Assembly (NCBI GenBank): GCA_016748015.1
Contig: JAAOMT010000303.1
Coordinates: 722,186 to 786,185 of the forward strand
From: Geosiphon pyriformis
Taxonomy: Eukaryota > Glomeromycota > Glomeromycetes > Archaeosporales > Geosiphonaceae
Length of the DNA stretch: 64,000 bases
Direction of reading: 5' to 3'
Within the stretch, counting starts at the first letter, position 1; each line of letters opens with the position of its first letter. The notes below the pieces were generated by a model. That model was not told where the DNA came from and did no database searches. It worked only from the letters and a program-made list of their open reading frames with translations. Below, in pieces: positions 1 to 13,033 of the stretch. Position numbers and translations under genes: made by a program.

Positions 1-959
1 TTCTGAACAATTTCTTATAATCATAGTACTTTATTTTTTTGTAAACATAAATTTAAAAATAGTATTAAAAATCTCTATTAATATGATAATACAAATCATA
101 TTATGTTTTAGTCTTACCAAAAAAAAAATTCATGTTAAAAAAAAAATAATAGATACAAGATATATGGAAAATATTATTATAATGTTTTAGAGCAATTCAA
201 ATTAATTTTATATCATTAAATCTCAAGAAAAAATTACTTAAATTATTTTTTTATCTTTTGTTAAAATATTTTATTTTATTTTGGTAAACACCAGAAAAAA
301 ACTAGGTCTAACTGTTAAAAAAATTCAAGAATTTGGGTTTAGTGGAAAAGAAAACATACTAGTTAATTATATAGAAGAATTTAGTAATTAGATAAAACTT
401 AATTATATTAATATTGTTATTTCTATTCTTTTATATTGTTAATATATTATAAAAGTTGATCAAAAAATTCAGGATCAAGTTTTACTGTTTAAAATAATCT
501 CTAAAGTCTGTTGTTTAGTTAATATTACAAATCTATATATATATATCAAAGTTTATAAACATTTTAAAATCTTTATTTACAATTCTATTAAAAATGTTAT
601 TAAGATTTCTAAAAAAACTTTTATTAAGTTTATAGCTCTAAATATACAAAATCTTAAAAAACTACAATTTATTCTGAATTTTGTTCAATTTTTTTTATTT
701 TGTGATATTACTTCCCAAATATAAACAGTTTAAAAAAAAGTTATTTGTTTACTTCAGAAAAAATTAAAAAACTTAATTTTGAAAATTTAAATACACTATA
801 ACAAATATAATTGAAAGTTTTTTTAAATCAATATGTTAATGTTTTTGTCAGTAAAAACAAATTTAGATGAATTAATATCATAAAACACAAAATTAATATT
901 AGAAATACTAAACTTATTAAACAGTAAGTCTATTAAGTTATTTTTAATAATAATAACTT

Positions 960-1660
960 GATTAAACAAGAAGTACAATAAATATTAGATAATAGATTAA
1001 TCAAAGAATTACTAAGTTTTTGGTTCTTATCTGTCATTTTAATTATCAAAAAAAACGAAAAAATTCGTTTTTGCATGAATTACTAAAAACTTAATAATAT
1101 TATCAAAGAAAATAGTTATTTAATCCTCTTTATTTAAAAAATTCTAGATAATTTAAGAAATAAGAAATAGTTTTCATTTTTAGATTTAACCAGTAAATAT
1201 TGGCAAGTTAAGATAGATCTTATCAATAAAAAAAAATAGTATTTACTACCAGAAAAAAAAACTATGAATTTAATATAATGCTTTTTTAACTTTATAATGT
1301 CCCAGTTATCTTTCAATATCTAATAGATGTTATGTACAAAAATTTTTTTTAAAAATCAGTTGTAGTATACTTAAATGATACCAATGTTTTTTCTGAAATC
1401 TTTAATAAACATTTACTCTACTTTTAACAAGTATTTAACTAACTAAAAAATACAAAATTAAAACTTAATTCTAATAAATACTTTTTTGAAAAAACTGAAT
1501 TAAAATTTCTAAAATATATATTTGGCAAAAATAAAATAAAACCAGACTTCAACAAAATTCAAAAAGTTAAAAATTTTTCTGTTTTAACTAATCTTCAAAA
1601 ACTAAGAAGATTTTTAAGACTGGTTAAATATTATTATTAATTTGTTAAAAGTTTTTTAGA
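960..1660 (+). pseudogene. Relic A reverse transcriptase
   Basis: This is the RT domain of relic A, aligned by eye with the RT of element C. It contains the stretch before finger block LIIKKNEKIRFCMNY (C has VCKKNGKIRFCVDY), the palm segment with YWQV, and the catalytic box at 1368-1379, which reads YLND in place of YLDD, so one catalytic Asp has become Asn by a G-to-A change. Thumb/connection residues follow to about 1660. Many TAA and TAG codons interrupt it. It is dead and much more A/T-converted than B or C. Confidence 0.75.
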
Positions 1661-1739
1661 TATTGTAAAACTTCTCTATTATTTACTATTAAAACATGTT
1701 TTATATATATAAAAACTGGCCAGCAAAAAACTTTTGATT

Positions 1740-2060
1740 ATCTTAAATAACAATTCATTAAAACACCAATCTTAATTTATCTAAACTTTAATAAATACTT
1801 TATTATAGCTATAAATATCTTAAAAAATGCACTAAAAACAGTCTTATTATAAATTAGACTTAATAATTAAAAATATTTTATTGCTTATATTAATTATAAC
1901 ACTAATGTTGTTAAAAAAATATATAGTGCTTCTAATTTAGAATGTTTTATTGTTTATTAAGCTGTATAAAATTAAGAATATTATCTTTAATATTTTTTTA
2001 ACTTATATACTAATTATAAAGAACTAATTTGGTTATTTAGCAAACTACAATTAAATAAAA
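1740..2060 (+). pseudogene. Relic A RNase H
   Basis: Weakly preserved RNase H following the RT in the usual Ty3 order. AINILKNALKTVLL corresponds to TTDGSSQALGVVLS of element C, and YTNYKELIWL near 2013-2040 corresponds to YTDHKGLTSL, with the catalytic Asp changed to Asn. Many in-frame stops. Recognisable only by comparison with C. Confidence 0.6.
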
Positions 2061-2459
2061 AATATACTAGATAAAATACTTATTGCAGCAATTTTTATAC
2101 AAAATACATTATAAAAAAAGAGCTAAAAACACTAATATTAACAGCTTATTAAGAATAATTCAAATCTAATCTTATGCTTATAAATATAATTATCTATTAA
2201 CAATTATATTAATATCTGTTAATACTGTAGTTTAAGAAAAAACCATCTTAATAAAAACAAAGTATTATACAGAAACAAGCTTAAAATTATTTTATTTACA
2301 ATAATTAATTATATTGCCAAAAATGCCAAAATCATTTGACATCACAATAAATTATAAAAAATAATAAGAAAAAGATTATTTTATTTAACATATATTTTAA
2401 TCTAACAATAAAACACTTTAACAAAGATATTATCTTAAAAAAAATAATTAATAGCCAAT

Positions 2460-3060
2460 AATATATAAAGATATTTTTAAATATATCTTTAATTATAACT
2501 TCTATAAAAAACTACTTTAATCTATTCAAGTTAGAAATCTATTTAATAAAATTAGAATTAATTTGGCTAAACTTTTTTTAATTATTACCAAAAAAAATTA
2601 ATATATTATAGTAATTATAAATTATCTTACAAAATAGCCAGAAGTTTAAATCATCTTAGTTATAAATACCAAAACAATAGTAAAGTTTATATACTAAAAT
2701 CTAATCTGCAGACATAAATGCCTAAAAAAATTATTATTTAACCAAAAAACTTATTTTGTTAATAGTATGTTTATAGAACTAAGTCAATAATTTGAAATAA
2801 AATATTTATTATTATTATTATATTATCTTTAAACAAATAGATTGGTAGAACAATTTAACCAAATATTGTACAAAGTACTAACAAAAATAAATTACAAAAA
2901 TACACAAAAATATGATTTATTTATACTCTTAGTATTATTTGCATATTAAATATTAAAGCAAAATATGATTTAATTTATATTATTTAAATTAATATATATA
3001 AAAAGTCATATTGTTTATTAAATTGAAAATATTTTTTTTTCAACAAAAACAGTTACCAAA
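2460..3060 (+). pseudogene. Relic A integrase core
   Basis: Decayed DDE integrase. Around 2805-2885 the frame reads YYL-stop-TNRLVEQFNQILYK, the counterpart of YHPQTNGLVERFNRTL in element C, which carries the catalytic Glu. The Glu survives here. Upstream, 2600-2760 aligns with the first two Asp-bearing segments. GPY/F-like sequence with KKQWNRKFDLK follows near 3250-3290. Stops occur throughout. Confidence 0.65.
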
Positions 3061-4094
3061 AAAAACCTTAAAGTTATTTTGTACCAAAAAACATACTAGC
3101 TTATAGAAATATTAAAAAAAAATTATAGAATAACAATTAACAATATTAGTAATTCTTAGGAATAATAATAATAAAAACATGATAATTATTTATCAAACCA
3201 ATTAGTTAAATTCAAGATTAAAGACTCAATATTGTTATATTGTACTAAAGCTAAAAAACAATGGAATAGAAAATTTGATTTAAAATAAACAAATCATTTT
3301 ATATACACAAAGTTTTAAACAATAGAACTTATAAACTATAATTAAAAAATAAAATTTTAAAGAAAACTACATATAAAAATTGTTTAAAAATTTATTATAC
3401 AATATAGAAATTGTTATTATTTATATCTTAACTAAAAACACAAGCTCTATTAATTAGACCTAAAAATATATTACAAGATTTAAAGCCAATTATTATTATT
3501 AAATACAACTTACTTATAAAAATTTAAAACACATAAAAACTTTTACAACAATTATTTAAAACAATTCAACAATCTATAATACCAATAAAAATTACAATTA
3601 ATAAAAAAAAATACAATACAGAAATACAAGCAAAAAAAGAGTAAACAAAAGTTTAACTAAAACTAAATATTCTTATTTCTATAAACAATTAATAGAAAAA
3701 AAAATACATGATTTCAAATACTTAAAGAAATTAAAAAAGCCTTAACAATTTAATTATAAAACTATATACAGAAAAATAAACTCCTAAAACTTCCAAAAAA
3801 GACTTTTATTAACATACTGGTTTTTTAAAATTAACAAAAAATTAGATTTACAAACATCATATTTAAATATTAACAAATAAATATTCAATAGAAAAGCTCT
3901 TATACAAATAGAAAAATTTGTCAGAAAAAACAATTTAATATTATACTACAAGACAATATACCAATTATATACAGTATTTAAATGCTGTTTAACCATACTA
4001 TTAGACAATTTATTAAAGTCTATTATAATTAAAAATATAGAACAAATAACAAATTCTTAGTTTAAATAACTACAAAAAGCAATATTTAACATAA

Positions 4095-4891
4095 TATTAC
4101 AAGTAATTATTTGGGGTCTGAAAACTAATAACAAATCCATAATTTGGTGCTCAATAGCTAATATATTGGTAATATCTAAAGGTTTTTATGATCTAAAGAT
4201 TTTGGTTGAGTTTTTTGTATAATAAACAGAGATTTGATAATTGTTTCAGTAGTCTTCTAAAATTGCAATTTTATTAAATTTTTTCTCAGCATGGTGGCTG
4301 GCAATTTTCTGGTAAACAATCTTTAAATTTAAGTGTCCTTGATGTCAGTAACTCAGTATTTTAATCTTTAATCAATTAACAAATAATAAACAAACAACAA
4401 AAAAAAAAGAAAATAAAGAAAATAAAAAAATAAGCCAAGATACAAAAAAGTTAGTATTTTGTCAATAGCCATAATCAAGAGCTATTGGTCCAGTGTAGTT
4501 AAGTATTGACAATTATCAACATGAATTGTTGATAGTAAAAAGATGGATGGTGATATTTATTAATTATTTTATTAATATGTGTAATGTTTCCACTTTAAGT
4601 TATAGAATACTATTGTATAAAGGGATAAGTATGGAATTGGCATTGGAGATTTTAAACTAAGGATTCTGTTTTTTTTGCTTCTAATGCTATTACTATATAT
4701 ACATAAATTTTATTATACAAAATTTTTTGAATTCCTCAATTCTTTAGCCAGGAATTCTGGAATTCTGTGATTTTTCATACTGGAATCCTGTAATTCCTCT
4801 GAAAAGAATCCTGAAATTCTATTTTTACTACATCTTATTTTGATTGGCTAATTGTGTACTAATATATAATTCTTATATTCTATGAATAATA
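4095..4891 (-). repeat. Element B 3' LTR
   Basis: The left LTR starts TATTACAAG (TGTTAC with a G-to-A change) and ends TAATA before the polypurine tract. It aligns with the LTRs of C, S1 and the right LTR of B. It is about 100 bp shorter than the right one, partly because of a gap near 4325-4340. A TATA-like ctatatatacat lies at 4693-4704, and an array of GGAATTC/GGAATCC blocks at 4732-4825. Confidence 0.88.
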
Positions 4892-4908
4892 TTATTCCCT
4901 CTTTTTAA
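4892..4908 (-). other. Element B polypurine tract
   Basis: On the - strand, a purine run AAAAAGAGGGAATAA directly abuts the 3' LTR, where plus-strand priming is expected. The same sequence is found next to the 3' LTR of C (39468-39484), and in mutated form in relic A near 14920-14937. Confidence 0.8.
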
Positions 4909-5211
4909 TATTGAGCTCTGTTAAGATCTTTTATATTTCTTAACTTTTCTTCTTTAATTAATTTTTGAACTTCTTTTTCAAGAATTACTTAGGTTATTTT
5001 GATCTGTAATTCTTTAAATTAAGCATTGGTAATTTTTCCCAATTGATTAATAATAACTGTATCCATTACTGAATTGAGTAGTATTATTGATTGATCTTAA
5101 AATCTTATATGTAGCCAATATATGACTTATGTTTGTGTAGACAGATTGTTTTTCCTCACAAATTGTTCTAGTGGTTGTAGTATTGTTGTGTTGAATAATT
5201 ATTTTGTTTTG

Positions 5212-5406
5212 TCAATATACAAGTTCTGAATATTCAGATTTCAACCCAAATAATAATAGCAAAAGTTTTTTAAAAATTGTTGTATCCATCAATTCCAAGT
5301 TTTTTTTGTCAGTTCTTGGTATAATATATTTGTTTTTGGTATTTCTATTAACAACTTTTACTTTTGCTATTATCTTGTCTATAGTGTTTTCTGGTTTTCT
5401 GTACAT
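5212..5406 (-). pseudogene. Element B pol C-terminal extension fragment
   Basis: An open fragment of 64 codons that is a piece of pol, not a separate gene. Its ENTIDKIIAKVK motif is identical to one in the C-terminal extension of element C (about 39885-39945). The extension lies downstream of the GPY/F module and has no family I recognise. It is hydrophilic, probably helical, and ends close to the polypurine tract. Confidence 0.65.
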
Positions 5407-5769
5407 TTTGTATTGGGTTTTCTTTGTATTATCTTTATACTAAATGGTTTATTGGTTGATTGTGATTTCCATGTTTTGTTGTTGGATTAGTTGGAATAGT
5501 TGCTGTGTAAATGAGTAAATGTTGTTAGTAATTTCCATCTTTATTTGTTGCTTTTGTTGTATCTATCATGTCTTTATATATTATTCTGTTTGATTAACTT
5601 GATGTGTTTGTATTGATAATTATGATTGGTTCTAGATTTCATAAAATCTTATCTGGTTGGACTAATATTTGTTGTACTTTCAGTTGTAAAATATTACTGA
5701 TAGATGGTGATGCTGTATTGTAATATGATTTCAGTCGATCTTTATGTACTGCTTTAGCTAAAATTTTGT

Positions 5770-6730
5770 TGTTCTATTTTAGTTTATAAGCTCTATTTTC
5801 TAGAATTTTTTCTATGTAAAATGATCTATTTCATTTGGGGTCAAATTTTCCACTCCATTGTTTTTTTGCTTTGGTATGATATAAAAGTATTTTGTCTCCA
5901 ATCCTAAATTTAATTGGTTTATCTGTTAATTGGTTATCATGTTATTTTTTCTGTTTTTTTTGTGACTTTTGAATGTTATCAACTGCTTTTTATTTTTTGT
6001 TTTCTAATGTTTTTATTAGTTCATATGTTTTTCTTAGCAATGTTCTTTAGAAATTGGCTTCTGTTATTGATTCAATTGAATACATATTGACTTTTATCTC
6101 AACTGGTAATATTGCTGTTCTATTATAAACAAGTTCAAATGGTGTTGCTTGTATGGTATCTTGCTTTATTGTCCAATAAGCAAATAATACTGATGGTATG
6201 AACAAATTCCATTTGTTCTGGTTTTTTTGACTAATTTTAACAATTGCTTTACACAATGTTCTGCTGAATCTTTCAACTAGACCATTTGTTTGTTGATGAT
6301 AGATAATAATAATAGTCTTTTGATTCCAAATCTTTGGCTTAATTTTGTTAATATTCTGTTTACAAAATAAATTTCTTGATCTGATAATAATTTTTTTGGA
6401 CATCTGTGTTGACAAATTAAATTTTGATAAATGAATTTGGCTATAGATTTTGCATCTGCTCTTTAAATTGCTTTAGTCTTTGGCCATTTTGTGAGATAAT
6501 CTATGACTACTGCTATATAACAATTGCTTTTACTGGTTATTATTAATGATCTAACTAAGTCAATTCCAATTTTATCAAATAGTTGTCCTATTTTAATTGG
6601 TCTTAGTGGTTTACTGGATCTGGTTTCTTATCTTTTCTAATAAGCATCACAATTTTGAATATATTAAATAATGTCTGAATACATTGATGGCCAATAATAT
6701 TTTTTTTTGGTTCTTTCTATGATTGCTTTT
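5770..6730 (-). pseudogene. Element B integrase with GPY/F module
   Basis: Integrase inserts the cDNA. The clearest open piece is 6047-6415 (122 codons), carrying QTNGLVERFSRTLCKA, the segment with the catalytic Glu, then LFAYWTIKQDT. Upstream, 6480-6730 aligns with the first Asp region and the zinc-binding HHCC part of C. Downstream, 5780-6000 aligns with the basic linker and GPY/F module (KQWSGKFDPKWN in C). Premature stops separate the pieces. Inactive by decay. Confidence 0.8.
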
Positions 6731-7109
6731 TTATAAAAATGTTATTGGATTTGAGTATATGTTGTATAATATTGTTTCTTTCTTTGGTTCTATGATTACT
6801 TTGGATGATTGATTTAGATTTTTTCTGTTTTTCCAATATAATATATTCTAGTGAGTAATAAAATATTTTGATTGTTGTTTTATGTTGTTTTATTTTTTTT
6901 AAGATAATTTCTCCTTAAACTGTTGGATATTAATATAATGTTGAAATTGTTAATATTTTTGTGTATTCATTTTTTGTTATATTTTTGAGTTAAAATGTTC
7001 TTAGATTTATTTTATTTACAACAAACTGTTAGAATTTCCATTTTCTTTTTCTTTTTTATAATGTACTGTATATTTAAATGACAAAAGTTCTATTTTCTAT
7101 TTGGTATAG

Positions 7110-8330
7110 CAGTTATCTTCAAATTCTTGTGTCTGAATTAATGTTAATCCTTTGTAATTAGTGTATACTTTAAACTTCTAACTTAAATATTTTTTCTATT
7201 TGATAACTGCCCAATAGATAGTTAAATATTCTAGTGCTGATGTTTTATAGTTTTTTTCTGCTGGACTCAAGCTTCAGTTGGCATATACTACTGGATGTTC
7301 TCATCCATTTGGTTTTTTCTAAGATAATATGGCTTCTAATACTTGACTAAATACATTAATGATAATAATAAATGACTTGCTATAATCTGAATATATTAAT
7401 ACTGGTGCTTGAATGAGCTTTTTTTTTAAAATATTGAAAGCTTTTTGCTAAGTTTCAGTCCATTCATATTTTATATTTTTAGTTTGGAATTGGTGGAATG
7501 ATTGAGCCAATTTGAAGAAATTTTGGATAAAGTGGGAATAATATTTAGCAAATCCCAAAAATGCTTTTAATTCTGTGAGATTTGTTAATACTAGAAAATT
7601 TTTGACTATTTCAATCTTATCTGAATTTGTTTTGATTCTGTTTTTGCTTATGACATGTTTCAAGAATTTCAGTTCTGTTTTGCCAAAGAAGCATTTAGTG
7701 GTATTTAACTTTAGCTTTACTCATCTCAGTCTTTCAAACACTTGCTGTAGATAATGATAATAATCATTAAATGTTTTTAAGAATACATTGGTGTTATTTA
7801 GATAAACAATTACTGATTTCTATAGTAGTTTGATATAAACAATTTCCATAAGTTGTTGAAAGATGGCTGGTGCATTAGTTAAACTAAATGACATTACTTC
7901 AAATTCAAAATTCTTTTCTCTTGTGGTAAATGTGGTTTTCTCTTTGTTTTCTGGTTTTATGATTACTTGCCAATAACTACTGTCTAAATCCAAAGTGGAA
8001 AACCATTTCTTTCCTTCAAAAATATTGAATAATTTTTGAATTTGTGGAATTGGATAGTTGTCTTCATAAATAATACTGTTGAGCTTTTTGTAATCTACAC
8101 AAAACTGGATCTTTTCATTTTTTTTATAGATTAGTACTATTGGTAATAACCATAGACTCATTAATAGTTGAATTAACCTATTATTTAACATTTGGTTAAT
8201 TTCTTGTTAGATGATTTCATAACTTACTAGTAGTATTCTGTATGCTTTTTGTTTAATTGGCATTGTATTTCTAGTCTTGATCTGATGCTAGATAATGTCA
8301 ATTCTGCCAAATTCATTTTTACTGACATCT
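7110..8330 (-). pseudogene. Element B reverse transcriptase and RNase H
   Basis: RT open pieces are at 7820-8191 (VLIYKKNEKIQFCVDYKKLN, LDLDSSYWQV, FSLTNAPAIFQQLM) and 7448-7663 (thumb/connection, LKAFLGFAKYYSHF). The catalytic box near 7795-7810 reads YLNN instead of YLDD: both Asp codons have become AAT/AAC by G-to-A change. RNase H follows at 7110-7440 with stops. The RT would be inactive. The same region in element C keeps YLDD. Confidence 0.88.
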
Positions 8331-8535
8331 TTGTTAGTGAAATTGTTAAGCAACATCTTAAGTTGCATCTGTTAAAATAAATCTAGATTTTCTAAGTTTA
8401 TTTGTTCCAATTATTCTGGTTGGAGCAAATAATATTTTTTTTATCTATATATTGTTTGTAATGTGATATCTACATATCTGTATAGTTGTGGAAAATCTGG
8501 AATAATGCTTGGTAGTTGGTCTTTGACTTCAATGT

Positions 8536-9420
8536 TTAAGTATCCAATAGTAGTTCTTTTTGGTATTTCAATAGAGAAATTTTAATGTGTTTGTGATTTT
8601 TAGCCAATATATAGAGATTGGTAATAACAATCTCTCCTAATTTGCAAATAGTGGTTTTTGCTTCAAAAATTTGGGATTGATCTTTTACTTTTCTTTCTAT
8701 AACTATTAAATACTGGTTATATGATAGAATAGAAATTAATTGACAGATGGAGATAATTTCTCCCTTGTCAATAATTTCTTCTTCTGCCATATTAATTGGT
8801 ATATCTATCTTATCCATAAATTCGAATCTATTTTTCTCTTTGGCTGTGATCCTTAATTTTTTTTTGTTCTCACTAATACTAATTGAGCTATTTTCATCAG
8901 AGATAAGAATATTGCCTGTGCTATTTTTTCATTTGGTTCAATAATATATTCTTTTTCCAAGTTATTTTGTAACATTGCAATAATATTTCCTATATATTCT
9001 CTATTAATTATTTCTTTTTTAATGTTAATTCCCTTTTTTGCCAAACTAGATCTAAATGCTAGTTGAACCATTGTTGTTATTAGAATTTCCAGAACTACTT
9101 TCAGATCAATGCATGTGCATAAATGTGGTTCTAATTTAATGGCATCTTTTTCTGGATATCTTAGATCAAATTCTGTATTAATATTATGTATGCATTTTGG
9201 CATAATACTTTCATTATTATTGTTAAACCATTTAAGTTTCTGCTCTTTATTAAGATTAAGGAGTGCAATATATTGTTCAAATTTTAGATTGGGATTTGAA
9301 TTGTTACTAGTATTATTGCTATTTTAAACAGAACTAAAACTGTTGTTATTATTATTATTGTTGGAGTTTAAATTAGAATTGAATGGTAATTCTGATTCTG
9401 TTTCACAGCTGCTGATTGAT
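8536..9420 (-). pseudogene. Element B dUTPase domain and linker to RT
   Basis: The open piece 8853-9203 is a dUTPase core: TEFDLRYP (motif 1, DAGFDL in C), RSSLAKKGI (motif 2), IINREYIGNI (motif 3, where the Asp of IID has become Asn) and EKIAQAIF (motif 4). The acidic, Asn/Ser-rich leader is upstream at 9210-9420. The following piece, 8536-8817 (MDKIDIPINMAEEEI), is the linker to RT. The mutated motif-3 Asp is normally catalytic, so this copy should be inactive. Its position between protease and RT matches C. Confidence 0.85.
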
Positions 9421-9439
9421 TCTTCTTCTTTAAAGATCA

Positions 9440-10140
9440 TGTAGATCATGCATGATGGTGAATTGTAAATGAAATCACACTTATTACAATATTCAAAGTC
9501 ACAAAAAATTAAGCAGTGTTAACAAAATTGAGTGTTTAGCTGTTCTAACTGCTGTTTTTGCTCTTTTTTAGTTGGTACCAAATTCTGATAGTGTTTGTAA
9601 AATTCTTCTGAACTGGCTTTAATGTTAAGAAAAGTGTTAAAATTGGAAATCAGGAAAGTTTCTACTGGTTTTGGTAGATTATTCTTAATTTCTAATATTT
9701 TACTGGGTAAAACACCTTCGACTTTGGCACTTGCTATTCTCCAGATCTTATTTTCATCATGTAGATAACCATTTAAGTATGTTAAAGCACAGTTCTATAT
9801 GACATCAAAAGACATTTTTTTGCTGATCCAATTATTTATAAGGATTATGTATTGGCATGAGGCATTGTATATTTCTCCTTAATTAAGAATGTTATTCTAT
9901 ATTCTTTCATTAAGTAACTGTTCCCCATAAGCAAAACATAATTTGTTGTCTCACTTGCTTTGCCATTTGGGATATCTATAATATTCTTTGTGGCATGGCT
10001 TATAGTAGTAATGTGTATGTGTCCAGTAATCTTTGTCAAGTGCAATTCATGCTTCCATAAAGAACAGCTTTTTCTTGTAGTCTTTGTATTTGAGTAAGAT
10101 ATATGGTGGCTCTTTCCTTATATCTTCCAAATATGATTTT
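9440..10140 (-). pseudogene. Element B Cys-rich segment between protease and dUTPase
   Basis: Aligns with 44100-44760 of element C. Paired CxxC-type cysteines survive around 9510-9530 and 9890-10075, where they form the putative zinc-binding segment. The open piece 9845-10045 is in another frame and is not counted as coding. Heavily interrupted. Known only from comparison with C. Confidence 0.55.
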
Positions 10141-10439
10141 TTCTAGCCACTGGTGGTTTCACTAGTAGTGGTGTTTTTTTGTGGCATGTCTTCTTCTTTT
10201 CCTTTTCTCTTGTTATCTTAAGAGAGTATTGATGGCAATTTGTTGTGGTCAGTGTTAGCTTACAAGACTTTATAGGCTTTCCAAATAGGTTTCTTCTCTT
10301 TTTTTTTGAATTTTATTAATAGTGCTGGTGTGGTGGTGGTTTTAAAGTGACCACAAATTGCTAGTACTTGAGTGTATTGCCTATTCTGACTCAGTTGGAG
10401 TTCTTGTATGGTCCAATCAAGTACAGCATTTGTTTTGGC

Positions 10440-10800
10440 TAGTTAGTCATTGCCAATTAGCACTTGGTACTAAGTGGCTTTTATTATTAATACCTTAATG
10501 AGTGTAATGATACTGTTGACTTTAAAAGAGAAGTTGTTAATTTTGCCAATAGGAGTTTTGGTTACTTCATTAGCTGTAATAATCTTAGCACTAACAATAC
10601 AATTAACTCAGTAACCTAATTGGTTCATAAGTTGTTAGGTAATAATACTGTCTGCTAACTTACTATTAAGAATTAGTTTGATAAATTAACCATCAATTTT
10701 GGCATCAGTGTACATTACAGTGATGAGTTTTGTATTAAGGGTGGCTCCACTGAATAATAGTGTTAAGGTTGATTCTTCTAATTCAAAAGGAAAAATAGTG
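10440..10800 (-). pseudogene. Element B aspartic protease
   Basis: Retropepsin-like region aligned with 45231-45548 of C. The active-site segment at 10650-10680 reads ILNSKLADSII. The codon at 10665-10667 is AAT, so the catalytic Asp is Asn here, exactly as in element C, whereas the older relic D still has GAT. Further stops follow. It would be catalytically dead. Confidence 0.75.
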
Positions 10801-11318
10801 GCAAGTAACTCATTTTTTGTGCTGGCAGCAGATGAAATATTGTTAGTGAGTAGTGTTTGATTGGCTTCTGAGTTGTTAATTTGGTTATTTTCTAGATTGA
10901 CAAGTAGGCTTAAATAGTGTTGGGCATAGTTAATTCCTGTATTTTGCTGTCATAATCCAGATTGTTGGGTTGTTAGACTGAAAATCAGTTGGTGTATTAT
11001 TATTGCTGATCTCCAATTCTGGTGGATTTGAGTTGTTCTCAATTTTTGGCTTCCATTTTAAGATAAGTTTTGGGGCTGAGTTTGAATTGGTTGTAATTGG
11101 TACATGATTTGTGACTATAACTGATAAATGGTTTGTGGTGGCTGCTAATAAATAACTGGTGCTGGAGTTTGATATATTGGAAGTGAATACATTTGTTGTA
11201 TTATTGGTAGGTAATAAGGTTAATATGGTTCCTAATTCTGGATGTAATTTGGAGTTTGTAACTGGTGATCAGAGTTTTAATATTGATTGCCTGATTATTG
11301 ATTATTTAATCTTAATTG

Positions 11319-12985
11319 GCATTTTATTTGTAAGTATTATTATTTACCACAATAGTGACATATATATATTTTTTGTGACCACAATTGGTTTGATAATGAT
11401 GAACATGACTAATTCTGAACTCAATTCAAACTTTTTAAATTTGTACATTATTGTCATGGCTAATAAATGGTCTGATTGTTGTTAGTTAAGTATTCTTCTA
11501 ATTTCTGATTAATGGATTTAGCAATTTGTTTTAGTTTTAAATCCAAGTCAGATAATTCATTCATTACTAGATTAATGGCTTGGATATAATTAACTTCTAG
11601 TTCAGCTAATTTAAAATTTTTAGCATAATTGATTGCATCTTGAAGGGTATTTGAGTGCATTAAATATATTCATTACAATAAACTGCTGTATAAACCTTAG
11701 ATGAATTGATTCAATATCTGTGATGCTGTAAAATAGTTAGTTTTAATTGCCTGGATTTGTCACAGATTTTTATAGAAATGTTCTAAGTAAGTAATAACTC
11801 CTTCTGTATTTCTTTATTTGATTGTAATAAAGCTAGTAACTAAGCAATTGATACTGTTATGATTGCTAAAATATTGTAGAAATGCAACTTTAAATGCATT
11901 AAAATCTTGTGGTTTGTTTACAAAATTTTGGTACCATAAATCAGCTGTATTTTAGAGAAAATATGGAATTGTCTAAAAAGCTCTAGCATCATCTCAGTTA
12001 TTGGCTGCAATTGCTTTGGCAATATTATTTAATCATGCTTGGGCATTATTTTTTTTGCCAGTAAATTTTTTGATTTTGGTAATTGGTACATAGGCTATTT
12101 GTTATAATGGTTGTTAAAGTTGTAGTGGTTATTGGTAAACAATTATTGGTGCAATAGGTGGATGATTTATTATAATTACTAGAGGTAAGTTCTGGAGAAC
12201 AATAAAAGTTGAGTTTGAATTGTTCAGGTTTTTCTGAGTTTAAACAACCAGAGTTTGAATTTTCATGTTTTTAGAAATTAGGTTTTGATTATTAACTTTC
12301 TGATTGCTATTTTTCTTTTTTTCGGATTTGGTTATTTTCCAAGGACTGGTAGTTCTGAAATCTGGTTGTGGTAGTGGTAATCAATGTTCTAATGACATTG
12401 CTGGTCACAAATTAAATCCTTCAAAATATTTACCATAGATTCCTAATAATTTAGCTTTTTTCTGTTTATTCTAAAATAGGATTCTGGCTAATAGTGTTCT
12501 TGTGTTTAATGTAAATGTATCTGTTGCTGTAATATTAATGGTACTTTCTGGTGTGTAGTGATATGATAGATTTATTGGTAATTTAACTCTTAGTTTCTTC
12601 TAAATAGGTGGTTGTATCATTTTTGGTGTTTCTGTTGATGTTTACAATCTTTTCTTGCCTTTGTCTGCAAAGATAATAGGAAATTTCTGTTTGGTGTATT
12701 TTTCAATTTCTCTGTTTATTTCTGTAATTAGTGATACAAATAAATAATTTTGTGACAGTGTCTTACTTTGGAATAGTTCATTAAAGAAATTGTTAAAAAT
12801 GAATTCTGGATCTTCTTAATCTTTCAAATAATATATGATTTTTTTGTTAATATAACAATTGAAAGCTGATTCTGCTGACCAATTATTATTTGTCAAAAGA
12901 GTAATAATATTAAAATAGAGTTTTTGTAAATCTTAAGTGGTTTGTTTCTATTACTTCTGATTTTGTTACTGTTTCCAATAGTTGT
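11319..12985 (-). pseudogene. Element B Gag region
   Basis: Gag of element B in pieces. The N-terminal part (12430-12985) aligns with 47331-47888 of C and keeps the KYFEGF join that is frameshifted in C. The capsid-like part begins at 12098, where the ATG of C has become ATA. The piece 11460-11660 (NYAKNFKLAELEVNYIQAINLV) is the helical tail. The zinc knuckle at 11319-11360 reads C-x2-C-x4-Y-x4-C with two stops inside: the zinc-binding His is now Tyr through a C-to-T change. Gag would not bind RNA normally. Confidence 0.78.
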
Positions 12986-13023
12986 TATTAGTGATAGTTC
13001 TCTGTTAAATTATACTTCACAAA

Positions 13024-13033
13024 AAGCACCAAA
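13024..13033 (-). other. Element B primer-binding site start
   Basis: The - strand reads TTTGGTGCTT immediately inside the 5' LTR, the counterpart of TTTGGTGCTC in C. It pairs perfectly over 9 bases with a segment of the LTR at 13083-13091, as in C but with an A-T pair replacing a G-C pair at the outer end. Confidence 0.65.

Larger units (their letters stand above)
1..4094 (+). mobile_element. Ty3/gypsy relic A, internal part (left segment)
   Basis: An LTR retrotransposon internal region decayed to almost pure A/T, read on the + strand. The order of recognisable pieces matches element C: a dUTPase-RT linker near 283-390, reverse transcriptase 960-1660, RNase H 1740-2060, integrase 2460-3060, and the C-terminal pol extension to 4094. 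The 5' LTR, gag and protease lie outside the window. The element is interrupted at 4094 by element B and resumes at 14852, where its polypurine tract is still visible. Nearly every Trp, Gln and Arg codon is a stop, so nothing is translatable. The assignment rests on codon-by-codon alignment by eye to C. Confidence 0.8.

Noticed and set aside
1134-1316. 60-codon frame on the - strand
   Set aside because: It is antisense to the RT of relic A and consists of AT-rich codons.
5204-5443. Open frame of 79 codons on the + strand with hydrophobic residues, like a small membrane protein
   Set aside because: It is antisense to the pol extension of element B (5212-5406), and hydrophobicity is expected for T-rich DNA.
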